DNA of 64,000 nucleotides, from NCBI GenBank assembly GCA_001874255.1, contig MPDC01000004.1, forward strand, positions 113,418-177,417, in the 5' to 3' direction. This DNA comes from Alphaproteobacteria bacterium MedPE-SWcel (GTDB lineage: Bacteria; Pseudomonadota; Alphaproteobacteria; Rhodobacterales; Rhodobacteraceae). This document shows positions 38,127-46,784 of the stretch, piece after piece. Each line of letters starts with the position of its first letter. Positions within the stretch are counted from its first letter, which is position 1. The translations under genes and the position numbers were made by a program. The notes under the pieces are model-generated. The model was not told where the DNA came from, did no database searches, and was given only the letters and a program-made list of their open reading frames with translations.

Positions 38127-38986
38127 AAACCGAAAACCAAAAAGCATGGTTCTTCGTGCTGCCGGTGCTGCTGCTGGTGGCCTTCAACGCCCTCATTCCG
38201 ATGATGACAGTGGTCAACTACTCGGTGCAGGAGACCTTTGGCGACAACGTCTTCTTCTGGCAGGGTCTGGACTGGTTCCAGCAAATTCTGCGCTCCGACC
38301 GCTTCCACGCAGCCCTCGGACGGCAGTTCATGTTCACCTTTCTGATCCTGATCATCGAGGTCCCGCTGGGCATCGCCATCGCCCTGTCGATGCCCAGACA
38401 GGGGTTTTGGGTTCCAGTCTGTCTGGTGCTGATGGCCCTGCCGATGCTGATCCCGTGGAATGTGGTCGGCGCGATGTGGAATATCTTCACCCTGCCGGAT
38501 ATCGGATTGCTGGGCTATTTCCTGAACCACACCCTGGGCCTCAACTATGACATGACGCAGGATCCGGTCGCGGCCTGGGTGACGATTGTCACCATGGATG
38601 TCTGGCACTGGACCTCGCTGGTGGTGCTGCTGAGCTATGCTGGCCTGGTGTCGATCCCCGACGCCTATTACCAGGCAGCCAAGATCGACGGTGCCTCCAA
38701 CTGGTCGGTGTTCCGCTACATCCAGCTGCCGAAGATGAAAACCGTCCTGACCATCGCGATCCTGCTGCGCTTCATGGACAGTTTCAACATCTACACAGAG
38801 CCCTTCGTGCTCACCGGCGGGGGGCCTGGCAACTCCACCACGCTTCTGTCCATCGACCTCGTCAAGATCGCATTGGGCCAGTTTGACCTCGGACCTGCCG
38901 CGGCCATGTCGCTCATCTATTTCGCAATCACGCTTCTGGTCAGCTGGCTGTTCTACACGCTGATGACCAAAGACGATCAGAATTAA
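38123..38986 (+). CDS. glpP: Glycerol-type ABC transporter permease GlpP
   Basis: A 287-residue MalF-type permease with six or so membrane helices and the coupling EAA-like loop AAKIDGASNWSVFRYIQLPK. It starts within the ATGA overlap with glpT. GlpQ begins 12 bases later behind GGGAGGGA. Confidence 0.9.
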
Positions 38987-38998
38987 GGGAGGGATCCG

Positions 38999-39796
38999 AT
39001 GCAGAAACGTTCCATCGTCCCCATCGTCTATATCCTCTTCCTCATGCTGCCGATCTATTGGCTGGTCGCAATGAGCTTCAAGACCACAAACGAGATCCTG
39101 TCCGGCTTCTCGCTCTTTCCGCAGACCTTCACGACAGAAAACTACCGGGTGATTTTCACCGATCCGAGCTGGTACTGGGGCTATATCAACTCGATCCTCT
39201 ACGTGTCGATCAATACCGTGATCTCGGTGGCGGTGGCCCTGCCCGCAGCCTATGCGTTCTCCCGCTACCGGTTCCTTGGCGACAAACAGCTGTTCTTCTG
39301 GCTGCTGACAAACCGGATGGCGCCGGCCGCGGTCTTTGCGCTGCCTTTCTTTCAGCTCTATTCCGCCGTCGGCCTGTTTGACACCCATTTGGCCGTGGCC
39401 CTGGCGCATTGCCTGTTCAACATCCCGCTCGCAGTCTGGATTCTCGAAGGTTTCATGGGCAGCGTGCCAAAGGAGCTGGACGAGACGGCCTATGTCGACG
39501 GCTATTCCTTTCCGCGCTTTTTCGCGTCGATCTTCATCCCGTCAATCAAGGCGGGTGTGGGGGTCGCGGCCTTCTTCTGCTTCATGTTCTCCTGGGTGGA
39601 GCTTCTGCTGGCCAAGACCCTGACCGCCGTCGCGGCCAAACCCATTGCCGCGACAATGACCAAAACGGCGTCCTCGGCGGGTTATGAGCTTGGCCTGCTG
39701 GCCGCTGCAGGGACATTGACCATCATTCCCGGCGCCATCGTGATCTATTTTGTCCGCAACTACATCGCGAAGGGTTTCGCGATGGGCCGGGTATAG
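38999..39796 (+). CDS. glpQ: Glycerol-type ABC transporter permease GlpQ
   Basis: A 265-residue MalG-type permease. The coupling loop is DETAYVDGYSFPRFFASIFI, and the N-terminal helix (IVPIVYILFLMLPIYWLVAM) is followed by a periplasmic loop. It forms a heterodimer with GlpP. It is distinct from the periplasmic phosphodiesterase also called GlpQ in E. coli. Confidence 0.9.
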   Translation: MQKRSIVPIVYILFLMLPIYWLVAMSFKTTNEILSGFSLFPQTFTTENYRVIFTDPSWYWGYINSILYVSINTVISVAVALPAAYAFSRYRFLGDKQLFFWLLTNRMAPAAVFALPFFQLYSAVGLFDTHLAVALAHCLFNIPLAVWILEGFMGSVPKELDETAYVDGYSFPRFFASIFIPSIKAGVGVAAFFCFMFSWVELLLAKTLTAVAAKPIAATMTKTASSAGYELGLLAAAGTLTIIPGAIVIYFVRNYIAKGFAMGRV

Positions 39797-39812
39797 AAGG
39801 AGGATATAAGAC

Positions 39813-40091
39813 ATGTTGAGCTGGATGGCCTGGACCTGGCCCACTGCCCTGTTGTTCATCGGGATCTTCTCCGCCATCGGCGTGATGATCCTGCTCGAAA
39901 TCCGCAGCCCGGGCGGCCACGCCCGCAAAGGCGTGCTTGGCCTCACCACCACCCGCGGTGACCGGCTGTTTATCAGCCTGCTGGGCTCCGCCTATATCTT
40001 TCTCGCGTGGCTGGGGCTCATGGGGATGCCGCTTTGGACCCCGCTTGGCCTCGCCATCGTCTGGGCAAGCTTTTGTTTCTGGAAGGTCTGA
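39813..40091 (+). CDS. glpU: Small membrane protein of the glycerol transporter (DUF2160, GlpU-like)
   Basis: A 92-residue protein with two to three hydrophobic segments (PTALLFIGIFSAIGVMILL, LFISLLGSAYIFLAWLGLMG) joined by a basic loop. It matches the DUF2160 family that regularly follows this transporter type; its role is unknown, perhaps assembly or regulation. AGGAGG lies before ATG 39813. It is the last gene of the operon; no glycerol kinase or dehydrogenase gene is nearby. Confidence 0.85.
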   Translation: MLSWMAWTWPTALLFIGIFSAIGVMILLEIRSPGGHARKGVLGLTTTRGDRLFISLLGSAYIFLAWLGLMGMPLWTPLGLAIVWASFCFWKV

Positions 40092-40261
40092 CGCATGCCT
40101 GTCCCGGAGAGCCATGCGGCCTCGGCTGGTCTCGTGGCTTTCCGGATCGCGCCTCAGTCCTGTCCTCCGATCCGCTGACCTGCGCCAAGAGACCTCTTCT
40201 AAGAAAATAGTTTTCGCACCATATAAAATCCCGTAGCATTCCCGAAGATCACTTGAGATCA

Positions 40262-40285
40262 CCGCGACTTCTCCCCCGGTCGCGG
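40262..40285. promoter_or_regulatory. Inverted repeat upstream of blaI-like gene
   Basis: CCGCGAC and GTCGCGG form a perfect seven-base inverted repeat with a ten-base spacer, ending 23 bases before the regulator start. It may be an operator for autoregulation. Two AGATCAC direct repeats lie just upstream. Confidence 0.35.
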
Positions 40286-40308
40286 CACTAGCAGTAAAGC
40301 CTGGACAT

Positions 40309-40704
40309 ATGCGCAAGAAACAGAACCACTCACTACTCACCGAGGTCGAACTGGAGTTCATGACCGTCGTATGGGAAATGGGCCAGGGCTCTGTCCGTGA
40401 TATTCTGGCCGAGCTGAACAAGGTACAAGAGCGCGCCTATACGTCGGTTGCTACGGTGCTCAAGATCATGGAGCAAAAGGGTTTTCTGACCAGCGAACGG
40501 ATCGACCGGTCGTTTGTCTACCACCCCGCAATCCCAAAGTCCGACTATCAAAAAACGTCGCTCAAGAACTTGTCGAGCAAACTCTTCAATGGCGCGCCTG
40601 CGGCTCTTGTGGCCCGGTTGGTCGATGACGAAGACATCACCGATGACATGCTCGAGGAAATGCGGGCCTTGCTCAACGAAAGGCTGGGGGACAATGAAAG
40701 CTGA
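40309..40704 (+). CDS. BlaI/MecI/CopY-family transcriptional repressor
   Basis: A 131-residue winged-helix repressor. The N-terminal half (LTEVELEFMTVVWEMGQGSV, SVATVLKIMEQKGFL) is the DNA-binding domain, and the C-terminal helices form the dimer part, which the partner protease normally cleaves. It overlaps the M56 protease gene by 11 bases. No beta-lactamase gene is nearby, so the targets are unknown. Confidence 0.88.
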   Translation: MRKKQNHSLLTEVELEFMTVVWEMGQGSVRDILAELNKVQERAYTSVATVLKIMEQKGFLTSERIDRSFVYHPAIPKSDYQKTSLKNLSSKLFNGAPAALVARLVDDEDITDDMLEEMRALLNERLGDNES

Positions 40705-41833
40705 TGCACTCTTAAATGCATATATCGATCTGAACCTGTTGGTTCTGGCCGGGGCACTTCTGTGGATGCTGGCACGTTCGGGACTGCGCAGGACCTCGCT
40801 GGCGACCGCCTATGGGCCGCAGCTGAAACTGCTGAACGGCATGACCGTCCTGCTGGCCTGCACACCGGTGCTTGTCGTGATCTTGAACATCAGCGGTATG
40901 GGCAACCCGCCGACCCTTTCGGATATGCTGGTCTCGCAGTACCTGCAGGGCAACGTGAACATGTCCGCAAGCCGGTTCGAGGCGATGATTGGACTGCGGG
41001 AGGATCTGGTCCGCGATCTCAGCGTCGGCCATGCCATCTGGAGCCGCATGGTCACCATTTTGCTGATCACCGGGGCCACGATTTCCGCGGTGCTGCTTGG
41101 GCATGCCATTCTGCGGCTCCGGCGGGCGCTGTCCTCCTGCTATTGCTGGAAGCGCATCGGACGCGTCGATCTGCTGCTGAGCGACACCACTGCCGTGGCC
41201 TATTCGACACGGGGTCTGTGGCGGCTCTATGTGGTTCTGCCTACCTCGCTGCTGGATGACCCGCGCGATTTGCGTCTGACCCTGGCGCATGAACTGCAAC
41301 ATTTTCGCCAAAAGGACGTGGAAACCGCCTTTTTGCTGGAATGCCTGCGGCCACTTCTGTTCTGGAACCCGGCCTACTACCTGTGGCGCCGTGACATGCG
41401 CACGATGCGGGAATTTGCCTGCGATCAGGCGTTGGGGGCCCGGGCACGGTTCGATCTGCGGGCCTATTGCGAATGCCTGATCCGGGCGTCCGAGCGCGCC
41501 CGCCGCAGTCCCGTCTTCCTCAGCCCGCGCAGCCCCTCTGTCGCGCTGCTGGAACGCCATGAGATCCACAACGCTCCGATCCTCGCCCGGCGCATCATTG
41601 CGGTCACCGAAAAGACGCCGGAGGGGCACCAGGCCTCTCTCTGGGCGGCGATTGCCGCCACCATCGCCTGTGCTGTGGTGATGACGGCCTTTCTGATCCA
41701 GCGCCCCGGGGACTGGAGCCATGACCGCATCATGCTGGCGACCATCGTCAATCTTGAGCGCATGGCCCATCGCAACACCGCCCAGCCGACGGTCTCGGCC
41801 CTCAATGGCGGTTTTGTCACCTCTTTGCGCTGA
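40694..41833 (+). CDS. M56-family (BlaR1/MecR1-like) membrane metalloprotease without sensor domain
   Basis: A 379-residue membrane protease with HELQH (residues 199-203) as the zinc site and REFACDQ as the third-ligand region. Hydrophobic segments lie at about 10-25, 50-70 and 120-145, and a final one near WAAIAATIACAVVMTAFLI. Classical BlaR1 is about 600 residues with a C-terminal penicillin-binding sensor; here almost nothing follows the last helix, so the signal is sensed some other way. Start ATG 40694 overlaps the repressor gene. Confidence 0.85.
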   Translation: MKADALLNAYIDLNLLVLAGALLWMLARSGLRRTSLATAYGPQLKLLNGMTVLLACTPVLVVILNISGMGNPPTLSDMLVSQYLQGNVNMSASRFEAMIGLREDLVRDLSVGHAIWSRMVTILLITGATISAVLLGHAILRLRRALSSCYCWKRIGRVDLLLSDTTAVAYSTRGLWRLYVVLPTSLLDDPRDLRLTLAHELQHFRQKDVETAFLLECLRPLLFWNPAYYLWRRDMRTMREFACDQALGARARFDLRAYCECLIRASERARRSPVFLSPRSPSVALLERHEIHNAPILARRIIAVTEKTPEGHQASLWAAIAATIACAVVMTAFLIQRPGDWSHDRIMLATIVNLERMAHRNTAQPTVSALNGGFVTSLR

Positions 41834-41942
41834 ACCACCGGGGCTGACCGCATCGCGGCCGCCGGGAATTCCCGCCCCTTGTGCCAAACGCTTTGATCCC
41901 GCGCGGCTTCCCCGGTATGACCCCGGCCAGGAGAGCCACGTC

Positions 41943-42626
41943 ATGAAGCTTCAGCCCATGGATATTCCCAAAAACGCATCGGCCGCATCGGTCGTGTTCG
42001 ACGCCTTGCGCAAAGCCATTGTCGAAGGCGATCTGGAAGAGGGTGTCCCCCTTCGGCAGGATGAAATCGCCCGCCTGTTGAACACCAGCCGCATTCCGGT
42101 TCGTGAAGCGATCTCACGTCTCGAAGAAAAAGGTCTGGTGACTTCGCAACGGTTCAAGGGGGCGGTCGTGGCCAGTCTGGACCTTGAGGAACTCAGGGAG
42201 ATTTTCGACTATCGTACCCTGATCGAACCCGAAGTGATCCGCCGTGCCGTTCCCGGAATGACCAGACAGACGCTGCAAAACGCCCGCGACATTCTCGACG
42301 CGCAGACCCTCACCTGCGGCGATCCGGTCAAATGGGGCGATCTGAACCGCGCCTTTCACGAGCGCCTCTATCAGGCGTCCGGCCTGCCCTATCATCAGGC
42401 TGCGATCGACAAGGCGATGGACCGTGTCGACCGGTATCTGCGCGCAGCACTTGTGCGGTCCGGCAATGTCGCCAAATCAAATGCGGAACATCTGGCCATC
42501 TGGCAGGCCTGCGCCGAGGGGGATGCCGACCTGGCGGCCCGATTGACGCGTGACCATATCACCCAGTCCTGCAGCGCGCTGACAGAGAACATGGCGCACC
42601 ACCGCAGTCAGGGCAGCAGAGGCTGA
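41943..42626 (+). CDS. GntR-family regulator, FadR/FCD subfamily
   Basis: A 227-residue regulator with an N-terminal winged HTH (LRQDEIARLLNTSRIPVREA) and a C-terminal FCD helical ligand domain with metal-ligand pattern (RAFHERLYQ, EHLAIWQA). ATG 41943 follows AGGAGAG. It converges with the fructokinase gene, and the regulated genes cannot be told. Such proteins usually sense organic acids or sugar acids. Confidence 0.88.
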   Translation: MKLQPMDIPKNASAASVVFDALRKAIVEGDLEEGVPLRQDEIARLLNTSRIPVREAISRLEEKGLVTSQRFKGAVVASLDLEELREIFDYRTLIEPEVIRRAVPGMTRQTLQNARDILDAQTLTCGDPVKWGDLNRAFHERLYQASGLPYHQAAIDKAMDRVDRYLRAALVRSGNVAKSNAEHLAIWQACAEGDADLAARLTRDHITQSCSALTENMAHHRSQGSRG

Positions 42627-42649
42627 TCCCGGCCCCGCGCACAGGCGTG

Positions 42650-43576
42650 CTACAGATCGCGGGCCCAGGGCGGGTTGGCTCCGGCGCGCGCGACAGTGAT
42701 CGCGGCGACCTTGGCACCAAAGGCGAGGGCCTGTTCCAGCGGTTCGGCTGTCATCGTTCTCAAGGCGGATTTGCGCAACAGCCCCAACGCGTCCAACCGG
42801 GCCAGAACACCTGCGTTGAACGTATCGCCTGCGCCCACGGTGTCGACGACCGTGGCCCTCTCTGCCGGAACCGTGACCTGTCCGCCATCTGGCAATATGC
42901 CCGTCGCGCCCTCGGCCCCGCGCGTGACCAAGACCACGGCCGGCCCATGCGCCTGCAGCGCGGCAGCCTTTTCTTCGAGCCCCTCGCCCTTCGGGATGAT
43001 CCAGTCCAGATCCTCATCCGAAACCTTGACGATATCCGCCTGCGCCAGCATCGCCATCAGCCTGTTGCGATAGCGCGCCTCATCCGGGGCAAAGCCGGGG
43101 CGGATGTTCGGATCCACCATCACGGCCCTGTCGGCACCTGCCTGTGCCAACAGGCTGGCATAGGTATCGGCGCAGGGCTCGCAGGCCAGGCTGATCCCGC
43201 CGAAGAACAGTGCCGACACCTCGTCCCCCACAACCGGCAGCGCCGATGCATCCAGCATCCGGCCGGCCGTGTTCTCATCGTAGAACGCGTATTTGGCGTG
43301 ACCGTTCTCGAGTTTGACAAACGCCAGCGTTGTCGGGCGGCCTGATCGCAGGAGATAGCCCTGCCCGACCTGGCTCTCTGCCAGCGCGGCCTGCAATTGC
43401 ACACCAAAGAGATCGGTCGACACGCCGCTCAGAAGCGACACATCCCGACCGAGCCGACCAAGCGCGATGGCGGTGTTGAAAACAGCCCCTCCGGAATGCG
43501 GCACAAAGGCCTCGTGCCCCTGTGTCGTTTCAGTGGGGATCATGTCAATCAGCGCTTCGCCGCAACATAGGATCAT
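42650..43576 (-). CDS. PfkB-family sugar kinase, probable fructokinase
   Basis: A 308-residue ribokinase-fold kinase with GGAVFNTAIALGRLG near the N-terminus and the catalytic VGAGDTFNAG near residue 245. The start MILCCGEALIDMIP is fructokinase-like. It would phosphorylate fructose (or a related sugar) to the 6-phosphate. It stands alone between a convergent GntR gene and a divergent bd oxidase. Confidence 0.85.
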   Translation of the reverse strand: MILCCGEALIDMIPTETTQGHEAFVPHSGGAVFNTAIALGRLGRDVSLLSGVSTDLFGVQLQAALAESQVGQGYLLRSGRPTTLAFVKLENGHAKYAFYDENTAGRMLDASALPVVGDEVSALFFGGISLACEPCADTYASLLAQAGADRAVMVDPNIRPGFAPDEARYRNRLMAMLAQADIVKVSDEDLDWIIPKGEGLEEKAAALQAHGPAVVLVTRGAEGATGILPDGGQVTVPAERATVVDTVGAGDTFNAGVLARLDALGLLRKSALRTMTAEPLEQALAFGAKVAAITVARAGANPPWARDL

Positions 43577-43760
43577 AGCGTTGTCCTGCCTTTATATTGT
43601 CATGAGGCTCACATCCCGAGCCATGCTGGCAAACCATAGTTTATCGCTTCGCCGCTGGGGGCGCTAACATTTTTCAACTCCTCTGACAAATTATTCCTGC
43701 CCGCAGACCTGAAGCCTGCAAACCCGACCCCTGCAGGCCAGTGCTGCGCGCCCCCCGTTT

Positions 43761-43825
43761 CAATATGTAGGGTCAATGTGTAGGGTCAATGTGTAGGGTC
43801 AATGCATAGGGCCAATGCGCAGGAT
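43761..43825. repeat. Five-copy 13-bp tandem repeat upstream of cydA
   Basis: Units CAATGTGTAGGGT start at 43761, 43774, 43787, 43800 and 43813. Copies two and three are identical, and the outer copies are diverged. Confidence 0.93.
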
Positions 43826-43881
43826 CCGAGCCGGACCTCCACACCCGGACCCCGGGCGACGCTTTGGCGCAGGTGACAGCT

Positions 43882-43893
43882 TGTCGCGCGACA
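43882..43893. promoter_or_regulatory. Palindrome upstream of cydAB
   Basis: TGTCGCGCGACA is a perfect 12-base palindrome 84 bases before cydA and may be an operator for oxygen, NO or iron-sulfur control of the oxidase. No FNR-type box was found here. Confidence 0.35.
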
Positions 43894-43977
43894 CGGACGC
43901 GCAATATCGCGAATGGCGCATTGCTTTTCGCAGATCTTGGGATAGCTCTTGGCCAGAACAACCCCAGGAGACGCCAG

Positions 43978-45390
43978 ATGCTGGACGGAACCACGGCCGA
44001 GACACTCGCCCGAATTCAATTTGCCTTTACGGTGTCATTCCATATCATCTTTCCGGCGTTCTCGATTGGCTTGGCAAGTTTTCTCGCCGTTTTGAACGCG
44101 CTCTGGCTGCGGAGCAGAGACCAGACCTATCTGGACCTCTTCAACTACTGGAAAAAGATCTTTGCCGTCGCCTTTGGCATGGGTGTCGTTTCGGGGATCG
44201 TGATGTCCTACCAGTTTGGCACCAACTGGTCGGTCTTCTCCGACAAGGCGGGACCGGTGATCGGGCCGCTGATGGCCTATGAGGTCCTGTCTGCGTTCTT
44301 TCTGGAGGCCGGGTTCCTCGGCATCATGTTGTTCGGGCGCGATCGTGTCGGTGACCGTCTGCATATGTTTGCCACCGCCATGGTGGCCTTTGGCACCCTG
44401 ATGTCCGCCACCTGGATCCTCAGCGTCAACAGCTGGATGCAGACACCGGCCGGATATTCCATCGCCGCCAACGGTCAGTTCGTACCGGAAGACTGGTGGC
44501 AGATCGTCTTCAACCCGTCATTCCCCTATCGACTGGTGCATATGGTGCTGGCGGCCTATCTCACCACCGCCTTTGTCGTCGGCGCCGTGGGTGCATTGCA
44601 TCTGCTGCGGAATCAGGCGGATACAGAGGCGCGGCGCATGTTTTCAATGGCCATGTGGATGGCGCTGATCGTGACCCCGATCCAGATCGTTGCAGGCGAT
44701 TCACACGGGCTGAACACGCTGGAACATCAACCGGCAAAGGTCATGGCCATGGAAGGGCACTACGACAGCCATCCGGACGGCGCTCCGCTGATCCTGTTCG
44801 GCATCCCCAACCCCGAAGAAAAGCGGATCGACTACGCCATCGAGGTACCCAAGCTTTCGTCGCTGATCCTGAAACACGACCTGAATGCGCCGCTCGCCGG
44901 GCTTGACACCATTCCCGACGATGAAGAGCCGCCCGTCACCATTGTCTTCTTCAGCTTTCGGGTGATGATCGGGATCGGCTTTGCGATGCTCGCCGTCGGC
45001 GCCTGGAGCGGTCTGGCACGGATCCGGGGACGTCTGTTCGACAGCCACTGGCTGCACCGGATCTGTGTGATCATGGGGCCTGCGGGATTTGTGGCGGTAT
45101 TGGCAGGTTGGATCACGACCGAAGTCGGGCGCCAGCCCTATACGGTCTACGGCCTCCTGCGCACCTCTGACAGCCTCGCCCCGGTCGAAGCCCCTGCGGT
45201 CGCGACATCGCTGATTGCCTTCGTTGTGGTCTATTTCTTCGTGTTCGGAGCGGGGACCGCCTATATCCTGGCGATGATGAACAAACGCCCCTCCACGCCG
45301 CGACTGGGGCTGCGCGATGCGCCGATCCGGGCCGCCGGAGTGGTGCCGCCCCGGAAATTCGCCCCCTTCGATCCATCAACCCCGAACTGA
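43978..45390 (+). CDS. cydA: Cytochrome bd ubiquinol oxidase subunit I (CydA/CioA type)
   Basis: A 470-residue membrane protein with the heme ligand segment FTVSFHIIFPAFSIG, the second heme-ligand region FPYRLVHMVLAAY and the C-terminal GRQPYTVYGLLRT. The Q-loop is short, as in cyanide-insensitive (Cio) oxidases. It oxidises quinol and reduces O2 without proton pumping. ATG 43978 follows CCCAGGAGACG; earlier codons in the same frame carry no family sequence. CydB follows after 11 bases. Confidence 0.94.
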   Translation: MLDGTTAETLARIQFAFTVSFHIIFPAFSIGLASFLAVLNALWLRSRDQTYLDLFNYWKKIFAVAFGMGVVSGIVMSYQFGTNWSVFSDKAGPVIGPLMAYEVLSAFFLEAGFLGIMLFGRDRVGDRLHMFATAMVAFGTLMSATWILSVNSWMQTPAGYSIAANGQFVPEDWWQIVFNPSFPYRLVHMVLAAYLTTAFVVGAVGALHLLRNQADTEARRMFSMAMWMALIVTPIQIVAGDSHGLNTLEHQPAKVMAMEGHYDSHPDGAPLILFGIPNPEEKRIDYAIEVPKLSSLILKHDLNAPLAGLDTIPDDEEPPVTIVFFSFRVMIGIGFAMLAVGAWSGLARIRGRLFDSHWLHRICVIMGPAGFVAVLAGWITTEVGRQPYTVYGLLRTSDSLAPVEAPAVATSLIAFVVVYFFVFGAGTAYILAMMNKRPSTPRLGLRDAPIRAAGVVPPRKFAPFDPSTPN

Positions 45391-45401
45391 GGACAGCAGC
45401 C

Positions 45402-46406
45402 ATGGAATTCGATCTTGCATTCATCTGGGCCGGTCTCATTGCCTTTGCGGTTCTGACCTATGTCATCCTTGACGGGTTCGACCTCGGCCTGGGGATCCTC
45501 TTTCCACTGGCCAAATCGCATGGCGAACGCGACCTGATGATGAACTCGGTCGCCCCGGTCTGGGATGGCAACGAGACATGGCTCGTCCTCGGCGGAGGCG
45601 GATTGTTTGCGGTGTTTCCGCTGGCCTATGCGGTGATCATGCCGGCCCTCTACATGCCGATCATGCTGATGCTGCTGGCGCTGGTGTTTCGCGGGGTTTC
45701 CTTTGAATACCGATGGCGGACGCAAAAACACAAATGGGTCTGGGACTTTACCTTCTTTGCCGGTTCGCTGGTTGCGGCGCTCTGTCAGGGGATCGCCCTT
45801 GGGGCGCTGGTTCAGGGGATCGAAGTCGAAGGCCGCGCCTATGCGGGCGGGTGGTTCGACTGGCTGAGCCCCTTTTCGATTCTGACGGGTCTGGCCGTCG
45901 TGGTCGGCTACGCCCTGCTCGGCGCCTGCTGGCTGGTCATGAAAACCGAAGGGGACATACACGACCATATGCGGCGGCTGGCCAGACCGCTCGGGATCGC
46001 GACGCTTGCCCTCATCGCATTGGTCAGCCTGTGGACGCCGTTCCTCGATCCGGTTTACTTTTCGCGCTGGTTCAACCTCCCCGGCAGCCTCTGGACATTT
46101 TGCGTTCCCGCTGTGATGGGCGGGCTGATCTGGGCGCTGTTCACCGGGCTACGCGGCGGCTCGGATCGCCGACCGTTCTTTGCCGCGCTCGGCATCTTTG
46201 TTGCCAGTTTCGCGGGCCTCGGGATCAGCTTTTACCCGATGATGGTCCCGCCCAGCCTCAGCATCTGGGATGTTGCCGCACCGGACAAAAGCCTGAGCTT
46301 CGCGCTGGTCGGGGCCGTCGTCCTGATCCCGCTGATCCTCGCCTACACCGCCTACGCCTATTGGGTATTCCGCGGCAAGATGGACCCGACCGAGGGCTAC
46401 CATTGA
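45402..46406 (+). CDS. cydB: Cytochrome bd ubiquinol oxidase subunit II
   Basis: A 334-residue membrane protein with DGFDLGLGILFP and WDGNETWLVLGGGGLFAVFP, both hallmarks of CydB. It stabilises the heme-bearing subunit I. Its stop overlaps the start of the tiny third subunit as TTGA. Confidence 0.95.
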   Translation: MEFDLAFIWAGLIAFAVLTYVILDGFDLGLGILFPLAKSHGERDLMMNSVAPVWDGNETWLVLGGGGLFAVFPLAYAVIMPALYMPIMLMLLALVFRGVSFEYRWRTQKHKWVWDFTFFAGSLVAALCQGIALGALVQGIEVEGRAYAGGWFDWLSPFSILTGLAVVVGYALLGACWLVMKTEGDIHDHMRRLARPLGIATLALIALVSLWTPFLDPVYFSRWFNLPGSLWTFCVPAVMGGLIWALFTGLRGGSDRRPFFAALGIFVASFAGLGISFYPMMVPPSLSIWDVAAPDKSLSFALVGAVVLIPLILAYTAYAYWVFRGKMDPTEGYH

Positions 46407-46501
46407 TACGTCGTTGGCTCTGGTTCATTGGCCTCTGGTGTGCCAGCGTGGCGCTGCTCGGCCTTGTCGCGATGTCGCTGCGCTGGGTCCTGCTGCCCTG
46501 A
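46403..46501 (+). CDS. Cytochrome bd oxidase small subunit (CydX/DUF2474-like), TTG start
   Basis: Thirty-two residues with a basic start (RRW) and one membrane helix (WFIGLWCASVALLGLVAMSL), the pattern of the DUF2474 small subunits that follow cydB in Cio-type operons. The only start that fits is TTG 46403, which overlaps the cydB stop as TTGA and would be read by coupled translation. The subunit stabilises the heme pair of subunit I. Confidence 0.75.
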   Translation: MIRRWLWFIGLWCASVALLGLVAMSLRWVLLP

Positions 46502-46784
46502 GACACCGCACCAAACCTCATCCCCGAAAACCCGTCACGGTCTGAGACACCGCCGTTTCCAATCCGGCGCTGGCCCCCTCTTGTGCGGCTGAAATCTCGC
46601 CCTGGTTGAAACGACCCTTCCGGATGCATCCGATGCGCCCGCAAGCCCCGCCTTTTGACCCAGACCCGACGCGCAGCTTAACGAAAAATTTTCCGCGCAA
46701 TCGTATGCTTCTGCTCAAGATATCTGTTTGACTCCGAGCAGTGGCGACATGCTCCTGCCGGGTCCTTTCGCGGAAGTGTTCCCA

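Larger units (their letters stand above)
43577..43977. other. 401-base divergent region between fructokinase and bd oxidase
   Basis: No gene is supported. It contains the 13-bp tandem array and a 12-bp palindrome listed separately, with AT-rich sequence next to the fructokinase start. Confidence 0.6.

Noticed and set aside
43750..43830. GTCAAT motifs in the 13-bp array as FNR boxes
   Set aside because: They are same-strand repeats of a unit, not TTGA-N6-TCAA palindromes.
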